A DNA stretch of 28,333 nt. It comes from a virus. Position numbers and translations under genes: made by a program. The notes under the pieces were generated by a model. It saw only the letters and a list, made by a program, of their open reading frames with translations. It did not search any database and had not been told where the DNA came from. Shown in pieces: positions 6,198 through 11,727 of the stretch; the first letter of the stretch is position 1, and each line of letters begins with the position of its first letter. Location: positions 1 to 28,333 of IMG/VR virus record IMGVR_UViG_3300010392_001226; one strand, given 5' to 3'.

Positions 6198-6335
6198 TCA
6201 CTTCCCCGCCGGCGGGTAGTGCCGGCGGCCATCCTGATCGGCCAGCCCGTAGCCGACGTACACCCCGTGCAACCAGACCCCCGACATGATCAACAGCAGC
6301 AGCACGATCAAGGCGATCTCTTTGGCTCCTCTCAT
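6198..6335 (-). CDS. Small single-pass membrane protein (45 aa)
   Basis: A 45-residue protein: a short basic start (MRGAKE), one membrane segment (IALIVLLLLIMSGVWLHGVYV, about residues 7-27) and a short polar tail ending in Pro-Pro-Ala-Gly-Lys. The ATG at 6335 overlaps the TGA of the upstream Cys-rich gene (ATGA), and GGAG lies about eleven bases upstream. Codon use is strongly GC-ending as in its neighbours. Function unknown. Confidence 0.6.
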   Translation of the reverse strand: MRGAKEIALIVLLLLIMSGVWLHGVYVGYGLADQDGRRHYPPAGK

Positions 6336-6820
6336 GGCTGGTGATTCTCCACGGCGGCGGTCGGCTGGTAGCCCACCTCGATCCCCAGTTCCCGGCAGAG
6401 CCGATCCCGCTGGGCACAGACCGCCGCGATCTGGTCTCCCAGCCCGGGGAGCCCCCGTTGCCAGGCGATCATCAGGTGATCGATCGAGCGAATCAGCTCG
6501 GCTTGCGGCGGGCTCACCACCACCGGCGGCGGCTCCGGCTCGCAGCGCAGCGGTGAGGGGATCGCTGCCACCTGCTGGCCCAGACAGGGGCGATAGCCGG
6601 GGAGACTTTCCCCCGGCCCCACTTCGGCCAGCTTGTCATGGGTGGCGAACAGCAGCGAGCCGAGCCAGTAGCGCCCCGCCTCGCTGGCGAGCAACTGCTC
6701 CAGCGAGGCGCAAGTGCTGCACAGATTCTCCTCGATCCAGGTGCAGGGGACGCCGTTGATCCCGCACGCATCGTGATCGCTGCAGCCGCAAGTGTCACAG
6801 CGTGGTTGATTGGTTGGCAT
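6332..6820 (-). CDS. Cys-rich zinc-cluster protein (162 aa)
   Basis: A 162-residue protein with an N-terminal cysteine cluster, CDTCGCSDHDACGINGVPC followed by CSTC (residues about 8-35). The C-x2-C-G...C...C-x-W...L-C-x2-C pattern is a zinc cluster I recall from many phage hypothetical proteins. The rest is helical, with a proline-rich stretch near residue 95. The ATG at 6820 has GGGAG seven bases upstream within a CAACCACGAAGGGAG motif similar to that of other early genes. Its role is unknown; nucleic-acid binding is possible. Confidence 0.7.
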   Translation of the reverse strand: MPTNQPRCDTCGCSDHDACGINGVPCTWIEENLCSTCASLEQLLASEAGRYWLGSLLFATHDKLAEVGPGESLPGYRPCLGQQVAAIPSPLRCEPEPPPVVVSPPQAELIRSIDHLMIAWQRGLPGLGDQIAAVCAQRDRLCRELGIEVGYQPTAAVENHQP

Positions 6821-6858
6821 GGCATGACTCCCTTCGTGGTTGAACTTCGAGGTTCGTG

Positions 6859-7077
6859 TCAAATGGACGTTTTCTGCCGCAGCTCCCCCGTGGAAGTGAA
6901 GCAGGGAATCGTGACCGCCGCGGAAGTGAATGGCCGCTCGGCTTGCCGCCGGCGGGTGCCGCTCCAGCCGTTGCGGATCTGCTGGCAGGCGATCTCGATT
7001 TCATCCGGTGTGGGAAGGTGGGCGTTGTCATCGGTCTGGTGCTCGCTGCCAAAGCCTGGGGCGTTGGACGTGGTCAT
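6859..7077 (-). CDS. Conserved small hypothetical protein (72 aa)
   Basis: A 72-residue protein whose middle, LPTPDEIEIACQQIRNGWS, is a helix of a type I recall from small planctomycete phage proteins ('P-x-E-I-x-x-x-C-x-x-I-R-x-x-W-S'). The rest is polar and probably disordered. The ATG at 7077 has GGAG eight bases upstream. No function is known. Confidence 0.6.
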   Translation of the reverse strand: MTTSNAPGFGSEHQTDDNAHLPTPDEIEIACQQIRNGWSGTRRRQAERPFTSAAVTIPCFTSTGELRQKTSI

Positions 7078-7107
7078 GGGTTGGACTCCGTGGCTTGAAA
7101 CAAGAGG

Positions 7108-7124
7108 GGACGAAGGAAACGAAG
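7108..7124. repeat. 17-bp intergenic repeat GGACGAAGGAAACGAAG, copy 1
   Basis: This 17-base word occurs identically at 18942-18958, also between two minus-strand genes and in the same orientation. A related word (AACGAAGGAAACCAAG) forms the ribosome site of the 146-residue gene on the other strand. It could be a shared leader element or the remnant of a dispersed repeat. Confidence 0.5.
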
Positions 7125-7130
7125 TACCGT

Positions 7131-7571
7131 TTAGCTCTCTGCCTCATGGCATCGAGGGCAGCGAATGTCGATGTTCTCCGGCAGCACACAGCAGCCGCAC
7201 TTGTTGCAGGAGGCACCTTCGACGTGCAGTAACCCGGCCAGCAGGGCCGACGCCGTGCAGCCGAATCCCAGGTCGGAGTGCTCCCACACTTCATCCGCCT
7301 CGGCTCGCGGCACATAGCCCCGAGGTCCGACGTAGTGGGTGCCATCACACTGGACATAAACCCACTCGTAGGCGGCGTTGTCGGGATCTCCGATCACCAG
7401 CGTCCAACCTCCCGAACACTCGATCGCGTGGAGGACGTCGGCGGCTTGCAGGTCGAGGCATTGGAACTCTCGGCTGCGAGCACGAAAGCCGCGGCGGACA
7501 TCGTCCATTGTGGGCTTGCGCCCGGTTAACTCGGTGAGCTGCTGATCGCAGGCTTGGAGCTGCGTGGTCAT
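7131..7571 (-). CDS. Hypothetical protein with C-terminal zinc ribbon (146 aa)
   Basis: A 146-residue protein with a helical N-terminus, a central segment (WTLVIGDPDNAAYEWVYVQC) and a C-terminal zinc ribbon: CNKCGCC near residue 123 and CPRC near 140. The reading frame stays open far upstream because of high GC, but the ATG at 7571 with AAGGA nine bases upstream is the credible start. It is the first gene after the integrase terminator. Function unknown. Confidence 0.65.
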   Translation of the reverse strand: MTTQLQACDQQLTELTGRKPTMDDVRRGFRARSREFQCLDLQAADVLHAIECSGGWTLVIGDPDNAAYEWVYVQCDGTHYVGPRGYVPRAEADEVWEHSDLGFGCTASALLAGLLHVEGASCNKCGCCVLPENIDIRCPRCHEAES

Positions 7572-7718
7572 GGCTTGGTTTCCTTCGTTCTGTTTGGTGG
7601 AAATGGAGCTAGTGAAAAAGGCAGACGGCGGCGCGTTGGCACACGCCAACGGACCCGATTCGCCAGAAGCGGTCCCGAGAGGCAACCGCCGACTGCCGGG
7701 AACAGCAGGGGAAAGGGC

Positions 7719-7856
7719 GGAAGTCGGAGAGGGGAAGTCGGCCAGCCGATCACAAGCGGACGGCCTTGAGTCGTGCGGCCTGGTCCCCCCACGGAACCTT
7801 GTAGATGGCACGACGCGCGTCCCGGCTAAACCACCGACTTCCCCGTTCCGACTTCC
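7719..7856. repeat. 23-bp inverted repeat pair with AAGTCGG words
   Basis: The segment 7719-7741 and the reverse complement of 7834-7856 match at 21 of 23 positions. Both read GGAAGTCGG, a purine spacer, then GGGGAAGTCGG. The arms enclose 92 bases with no gene. A third, direct relative is at 20333-20359. It could be a miniature inverted-repeat element or a dispersed intergenic word carried from the host. Confidence 0.55.
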
Positions 7857-7864
7857 GACCTGGT

Positions 7865-7932
7865 GAAAAAGGAGCGGCCGGGTTGGTGTGCCTGCCCATG
7901 ACACAACGCAATCATGGACATGCCCCGGCCGC
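7865..7932 (-). terminator. Probable terminator of the integrase gene
   Basis: On the minus strand, 14 bases after the integrase stop, a perfect 9-bp stem (GCGGCCGGG/CCCGGCCGC, 7924-7932 with 7874-7882) is followed by TCCTTTTT. The loop is long (41 bases), which is unusual, but it can fold further. Position and T-tract favour an intrinsic terminator for leftward transcription. Confidence 0.55.
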
Positions 7933-7945
7933 ATGGGGATTCGAT

Positions 7946-9034
7946 CTAGAACAGTTTGCGTTGCCGCGCATCGTCGCCGGCAGCCGGCAAGATCGAGGGC
8001 AACTGGCGAATGAACTTGGCCTCGACGTTCACATACGACCGCCGAGTGGTCTTTACATTGGCATGGTTCAGCGAAGAGCGGGCCAGTTCCTCGGCCTTCT
8101 TGAGTCCCAGCTCCGCCAGCTCGCAGCCATGCGTCCGCCGCCAGGCCTGCACCGACATCTGCTCCGCGGCGGGAATCCCGGCCAGCTCCTGCAGCTCGGT
8201 GTGCCAATCGTCGAAGGCCGTCTTGCAATGCGGGAACGGAATGATCCGCTTGCGTTGGCTCTGGATGCGTGAAATGGCTGTAACCGCGTCGTGATGCAAG
8301 GCGATGTTCTGGGCCTTGCTCGTCTTGGGGACGTCGTCTCGGTCGAGCTTGAGCCACCAGCCATCGGCCCGCTGTTCGATCTTGTCCCACACCAGCCGCG
8401 GGTTGATGATGGTGGCGTAGCGCTGGCCCGTGTAGAACAGCAGGCAGAGCGTCGCCTGCCACCAGGCCCCCGGCGTGATCCCGGCAATGTCCGGGCGTTC
8501 CATCTGGGCCGTCGCGGCCATCATCCGCCTTACCTGGTCGAGCGAGTAGGGAGGCTTGGGCTCGCCATCGACGGGCGGGACGTACACATACGGAGCAGCG
8601 GCGATCAGCCCCTTGCCAGGTCGCTTGGGATTTATCGACGGGCCGGTGCGATACAGGATCGCTCGGATGTAACGCAGGTGTTTGGCTTGCGTCGCTTCGC
8701 TGAGGAGTCGATCGGAGCCCCGCAGCTTGGACCGCGACCAGGTCGCCGAGCGGAGCCCATCGAGGAACATGGCCACCACGTATTCGTCGATCAGCCTCAG
8801 CGGCGGATCGTGGGTGATCAGCTTCCAATACCGGAGGGCGTCCCGGTAGGGCTTGATCGATTGCGGTTTGGTGGCATGCTGCACCAGCACCACGGGCAAG
8901 AACCAACACTCGAAGAACTGCGACAATGTCATCCGATCGGAGAGTCGAGGTCCGTCGGATTCGACCTGGGAGGGATGGTCGGGAGTGAACAGCCGCAGAT
9001 GAACCGGGGGGATTGAATCGCGAAGTTCGGACAT
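7946..9034 (-). CDS. Tyrosine-recombinase integrase (362 aa)
   Basis: A tyrosine site-specific recombinase that would integrate the phage at the tRNA-Asp-like site 630 bases upstream. The N-terminal part (about 35-170) has the SAM-like core-binding fold (SQFFECWFLPVVL...). The catalytic domain shows box I Arg205 (YTGQRYA), a lysine turn (K237 or K240 in KTSKAQNIALHH), box II Arg299, His324 (LNH in place of the usual LGH) and Tyr334 (RRSYVN). The first histidine of the H-x-x-R motif is Gln296, an uncommon substitution. Length is normal. The ATG at 9034 has only a weak ribosome site. A terminator follows the gene. Confidence 0.9.
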   Translation of the reverse strand: MSELRDSIPPVHLRLFTPDHPSQVESDGPRLSDRMTLSQFFECWFLPVVLVQHATKPQSIKPYRDALRYWKLITHDPPLRLIDEYVVAMFLDGLRSATWSRSKLRGSDRLLSEATQAKHLRYIRAILYRTGPSINPKRPGKGLIAAAPYVYVPPVDGEPKPPYSLDQVRRMMAATAQMERPDIAGITPGAWWQATLCLLFYTGQRYATIINPRLVWDKIEQRADGWWLKLDRDDVPKTSKAQNIALHHDAVTAISRIQSQRKRIIPFPHCKTAFDDWHTELQELAGIPAAEQMSVQAWRRTHGCELAELGLKKAEELARSSLNHANVKTTRRSYVNVEAKFIRQLPSILPAAGDDARQRKLF

Positions 9035-9664
9035 GGCTCAAGGTTCCACACGGCGATCGAGGTTCCCGCGCATCCGTTCGGCGATCGCGCGACTTGGCAT
9101 CCGCGGAGCTGGCCGGCATCCTTTCCACGTCATGGTGCAGGTGGCTCAAATCTAGGAGAGCAGACCTGCCATGGGAAGAAACACTAACCTGCAAACGAGA
9201 GATTGGCGAACAGTCGCCGTCACCAAATTGGGTGATGTCGGCGGTGTTGATCAGGTAGAACATGCGGCCCTCGGTGAACTGCGCAGCGCGCAGCCCGAGA
9301 CGGTTTTACAGGCGGGCCTGCAAAGCGATCGGGTCTGCGAGCAGCGCAGAAAAAACTGGACGAAGCGAACCCGGCCAAACGTCCACGTGCGGAAACGTCC
9401 GACCGATTGTGCATCCGACGCACTCGGCCGCGGCTTCGAATCGACCAGGAAGGGCCGGTGGGAAGTCGCTCAGAAGAGCGAGGCATACACATGATGTTTT
9501 TGGCGAGGTTGATTGTGCGCGCCGCCGCATCCCTGTCAAGCATCACGTGACGGCGGGGAGTGTCCACCAAAGGAACAGGCTATCGGTCGATCAAAAACGA
9601 ATAGTCATCGCCTATGATCCACACAACGGGGAGGACGTTGCCTGACAGTCACATCGGTCCACGA
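9035..9664. other. Non-coding left part of the attP region (630 bases)
   Basis: I see no convincing gene between the integrase start and the tRNA fragment. A minus-strand frame beginning at 9263 starts with protein-like codons (MFYLINTADITQFG) but loses coding character within about 30 codons. An excisionase is not evident. The stretch contains arm repeat A (9487-9498) and part of a GACAGTC/GACTGTC inverted repeat (9644-9650 with 9668-9674) at the edge of the core. Confidence 0.5.
9487..9498. repeat. Candidate integrase arm site A
   Basis: ACACATGATGTT followed by TTTGGC. The same 12 bases recur at 9777-9788, followed after three bases by TTTTTGGC, on the far side of the tRNA-like core. Paired arm sites flanking the crossover region are typical of lambda-type attP. 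Confidence 0.5.
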
Positions 9665-9711
9665 TCGGACTGTCGATCCGAAGGTTGCGGGTTCGAGCCC
9701 CGTCACCCTCG
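9665..9711 (+). other. attP core: 3' part of a tRNA-Asp(GTC)-like sequence
   Basis: This 47-base segment folds as the 3' part of a tRNA. Anticodon stem TCGGA/TCCGA encloses the 7-base loop CTGTCGA (anticodon GTC, Asp); a 5-base variable loop AGGTT, T-stem GCGGG/CCCGT with loop TTCGAGC, acceptor strand CACCCTC and discriminator G follow. No matching 5' acceptor strand (GAGGGTG) or D-arm precedes it, so it is a fragment, not a functional tRNA gene. Integrases of this class use such 3' halves as attachment cores. Integration would restore a complete tRNA-Asp at one junction. Confidence 0.75.
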
Positions 9712-9714
9712 CTT

Positions 9715-9830
9715 GAGTGATCCTGACCGGGATCAAGGAGTAGTGAGCCGCGATGGCGTCGCGGTAACTTCTTTACACACATGATGTTCAGTTTTTGGCA
9801 GCTCTGCTGTTTGTCCCGGTCGGATCACTC
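9715..9830. repeat. Large inverted repeat next to the att core
   Basis: GAGTGATCCTGACCGGGA (9715-9732) pairs with TCCCGGTCGGATCACTC (9814-9830), 17 bp with one bulged base. The 81 bases between contain two more hairpins (CCGCGA/TCGCGG, 9748-9764; CAGC/GCTG, 9799-9809) and arm repeat B, so the whole could fold as a branched RNA or act as a DNA structure at attP. No gene is visible inside. Confidence 0.55.
9777..9788. repeat. Candidate integrase arm site B
   Basis: ACACATGATGTT, followed after CAG by TTTTTGGC; matches arm site A at 9487-9498 in the same orientation. It lies 66 bases right of the tRNA-like core. If both arms are integrase sites, attP is intact and the DNA is not integrated here. 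Confidence 0.5.
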
Positions 9831-9847
9831 GCCTCCCATTTTGTCCG

Positions 9848-9868
9848 CTTCGGACTAATCGTCCGAAG
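9848..9868. promoter_or_regulatory. 21-bp palindrome, copy 5
   Basis: The arms are CTTCGGA and TCCGAAG with a 7-base spacer, the same layout as the four early-operon copies. Its left arm can alternatively pair with GTCCG at 9843-9847, giving two exclusive hairpins. It lies 132 bases upstream of the plus-strand SHD1 gene, so it might control that gene. Confidence 0.55.
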
Positions 9869-9999
9869 CTGCTCAGGTAGGCGGGATGGGGCATGAGGCC
9901 CGACGCCGCAATGCGGTGAAACTGTATGCGATGCGGCAGATCATCGCCGGCAGTGTCCGGAGCGCGAAAAGAATTTCCAAATTTTTTTCGGAGTACACC

Positions 10000-10899
10000 A
10001 TGCGACCGCAGTTCTTCGCCGTCTGGCGCGCCCAGCCGATCGGCCAACAGATCTACTTCGCCACCCTGGCCATGTGTGCCGGGATCTTCATTGCCTGCGG
10101 ATCGGGGGCCACGACGACCTACGTCGATAGCAAAGGGAATCCACTTTCCGAGGAGCAGGTCGCCGCCAAGAAGGCCGAAGACCGCCGGCAGATCGATCTG
10201 GAAATTTCAGCCAAGAGCAGCGGCGAGAAGTACTGCAAGAAGTTCCTCAAGTATCCGCTCGATTCGAGCTTCAACTGGGACACGGCCGTCAGTCACAATA
10301 GTGACTGGAGTTTGACCAGCGTCACCGGTACGGTGCAGGCCCCCAATTCCTTCGGCGCCAAGCTGACTCACGAGTGGGGCGTGATCATGCAGCGGGAAGG
10401 TGATTCCTGGAAATTGCTCATGTGCTCGATCGGGAATGACACCGTCTACCAAGACGCCGACGCTATGGCCGCCGCCAAGGGCGATCGCCCAACTCCCTCC
10501 CCACCTGCAGTGACGCCGGCAGCGACGCCTGATCTGGCGTCGAGCTCCGGCAGCTCGGCCCCCGGCCAGGCCGAGGCGGATGCCGCCGCAGCCCGGGCGG
10601 CCGAGATCGATCGCCAGCGTGAATTGGCGGAGGAAGCCGAGCGGCAAGAAGCACAGCGGGTCGCCGAGGCCCGGCGAAAGGAAGCGGCCAAGGCCGCGGC
10701 GATCGAAGCCGCCAAGACACGGATCTGGAAAACGGCCGACGGCCAATACGAGATCGAGGCAACCTTCGTCACGGCGATCGGCAACATCGTCAAGCTGCAG
10801 CACACCGATACACAAGACGTGATCGAGGTGCCCATGGAAAAGCTCTCACTGGCCGATCAGGACTTCATCAAGCATCGCCGCTGGAATGAGGCGGAGTGA
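10000..10899 (+). CDS. Membrane-anchored SHD1-domain protein (299 aa)
   Basis: A plus-strand gene unlike its minus-strand neighbours. Residues 18-33 form a hydrophobic anchor (IYFATLAMCAGIFIAC) that could be a signal anchor or, with Cys33, a lipoprotein signal with a weak lipobox. A folded domain follows (about 70-150, FNWDTAV...VTGTVQAPNSFGAKLTHEWGV), then a Pro/Ala/Ser linker, an Ala/Glu/Arg-rich coiled coil (191-239) and a C-terminal SHD1 domain (241-296, WKTADGQYEIEATFV...VIEVPMEKLSLADQDFI). SHD1 is a small SH3-like barrel common in planctomycete envelope proteins. I chose the ATG at 10000 (GGAG seven bases upstream). It may be a lysogenic-conversion gene acting at the host surface; that is inference. 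Confidence 0.8.
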   Translation: MRPQFFAVWRAQPIGQQIYFATLAMCAGIFIACGSGATTTYVDSKGNPLSEEQVAAKKAEDRRQIDLEISAKSSGEKYCKKFLKYPLDSSFNWDTAVSHNSDWSLTSVTGTVQAPNSFGAKLTHEWGVIMQREGDSWKLLMCSIGNDTVYQDADAMAAAKGDRPTPSPPAVTPAATPDLASSSGSSAPGQAEADAAAARAAEIDRQRELAEEAERQEAQRVAEARRKEAAKAAAIEAAKTRIWKTADGQYEIEATFVTAIGNIVKLQHTDTQDVIEVPMEKLSLADQDFIKHRRWNEAE

Positions 10900-10906
10900 T
10901 GGGGAT

Positions 10907-11209
10907 CTATTGGGGAACGGTCCCCTCGCGAAAGACCACGATCTCCGGCTCGACCGGCCTGGCTGGGACGTGATGAAAGCCGATCGGCGGCTTGGGCTCT
11001 TGCTCCTCGGTCGCATCTTCGCCGGCCAGCCGGGCCAGGCAGAGCTTGTTCAGCGACGTCTGCTCGGCGTGGGCATCTTCCTTCAGCCGGGTGTGCAGGC
11101 TCTTGGGCATCCGCACGGTCACCACCCGGGTCGGCTCATCGTCGAGCGAGGCCTGGCAGTTGGTGCAGATCCGGTCTCGGTTGACGCTGTAATTCTGCGA
11201 CGGGTCCAT
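10907..11209 (-). CDS. Ribbon-helix-helix, HicB/Arc-type DNA-binding protein (100 aa)
   Basis: A 100-residue protein with a CTNC pair near residue 15 and then a ribbon-helix-helix segment (about 28-62: TRVVTVRMPKSLHTRLKEDAHAEQTSLNKLCLARLAG), typical of HicB-tail and Arc/MetJ-type DNA-binding proteins. No HicA-like toxin is adjacent, so a regulator is more likely than a toxin-antitoxin pair. The second ATG (11209) is preferred because AAGG lies nine bases upstream; the first (11218) directly abuts it. It converges with the SHD1 gene with seven bases between stops. It is the best visible candidate for a factor binding the dispersed palindromes. Confidence 0.75.
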   Translation of the reverse strand: MDPSQNYSVNRDRICTNCQASLDDEPTRVVTVRMPKSLHTRLKEDAHAEQTSLNKLCLARLAGEDATEEQEPKPPIGFHHVPARPVEPEIVVFREGTVPQ

Positions 11210-11376
11210 GACGATCATCCTTGAGTCAGGGGCGGCGGCTGTCTGCTATCACGATGCCACGCCGGACGGCGGCAGGTCAAGCGGAAATGCTTACAATCGG
11301 CAGGCAATCCTTACAATTTCCTCGAGCCAGAATCCGGTTTCGAGCTTGCCTAGATTCCCCAGTCGTGGGATATTCT

Positions 11377-11447
11377 ATGAGTCGTGATGGCGAGTCTGGA
11401 CTCATGTGGCCCCGTCGGTGAAGGATCACCAGCGGGGCCACGCTTTT
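11377..11447 (+). terminator. Two stacked hairpins with T-tract; plus-strand terminator or small RNA end
   Basis: ATGAGTC (11377-11383) pairs with GACTCAT (11399-11405). Directly next to it GTGGCCCCG (11406-11414) pairs with CGGGGCCAC (11433-11441), with an inner GGTGA/TCACC stem, followed by GCTTTTT. The T-tract is on the plus strand only. It could end rightward transcription from the SHD1 gene or be the 3' end of a short RNA starting near 11340-11375. It faces the end of the late operon. Confidence 0.65.
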
Positions 11448-11500
11448 TGGCTGCTCTCCTGCAGGGCCGCTCGATCTGGCGTCAGGATCCTATCGGCCGC

Positions 11501-11713
11501 TCACCGCATCAGTTCGTTGATGATCCAGCCGGCGGCCACGCCGAGCACGCCGAACAGCCACAGATAGCTCCGCCAGACGATCTCCAGCCGGGCCGCGATC
11601 CCCAGGTTGCTGCTCCCATCGCCGGTGATCAGCCGGCTGAGTTGTTCGATTTGTTGTTCGGCGCGTTGCATGCGTTGCTCCAAGTCCATTGCAGATGGTT
11701 CCAAGTTGTTCAT
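11501..11713 (-). CDS. Holin/XhlA-like small membrane protein (70 aa)
   Basis: A 70-residue protein: an acidic and Gln-rich coiled coil (about residues 9-30, LEQRMQRAEQQIEQLSRLI), a short linker, then one membrane segment near the C-terminus (YLWLFGVLGVAAGWIINEL, about 50-68) and a final Arg. Length and layout match XhlA/hemolysin-type phage proteins that act with holins in lysis. It is the last gene of the late operon, a usual place for lysis genes, but no endolysin is beside it. The ATG at 11713 is 15 bases past the upstream stop. Confidence 0.6.
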   Translation of the reverse strand: MNNLEPSAMDLEQRMQRAEQQIEQLSRLITGDGSSNLGIAARLEIVWRSYLWLFGVLGVAAGWIINELMR

Positions 11714-11727
11714 CGGATCGGGTTATT

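Larger units (their letters stand above)
7572..7945. other. 374-base non-coding stretch after the integrase gene
   Basis: I see no credible gene here. It holds a small hairpin (CGTTGGC-ACAC-GCCAACG, 7634-7651), the 23-bp inverted repeat pair 7719-7741/7834-7856 and the integrase terminator (7865-7932). Open frames crossing it read through Ser/Pro/Arg-rich noise. Confidence 0.6.

Noticed and set aside
7719-7856. Insertion sequence
   Set aside because: The inverted repeats enclose only 92 bases with no transposase and no target-site duplication is evident.
9050-9263. Minus-strand gene starting MFYLINTADITQFG upstream of the integrase
   Set aside because: The first 18 codons look coding, but coding character fades quickly and the frame then overlaps the integrase gene in another frame. 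It may be a remnant; not strong enough to annotate as a gene.
9171-9494. Plus-strand 107-codon open frame in the attP region
   Set aside because: Its codon use is mixed, no family is recognisable, and it crosses candidate arm site A; GC-rich non-coding DNA gives such frames often.
9631-9711. A complete tRNA-Asp gene
   Set aside because: GAGGACG at 9631 pairs only 5 of 7 with the acceptor strand CACCCTC, the distance to the anticodon stem is about eight bases too long, and no D-arm can be formed. Only the 3' part is tRNA-like.
10907-11209. Antitoxin of a HicAB toxin-antitoxin pair
   Set aside because: The ribbon-helix-helix segment is HicB-like, but no small HicA-type toxin gene lies next to it, so it was described only as a DNA-binding protein.
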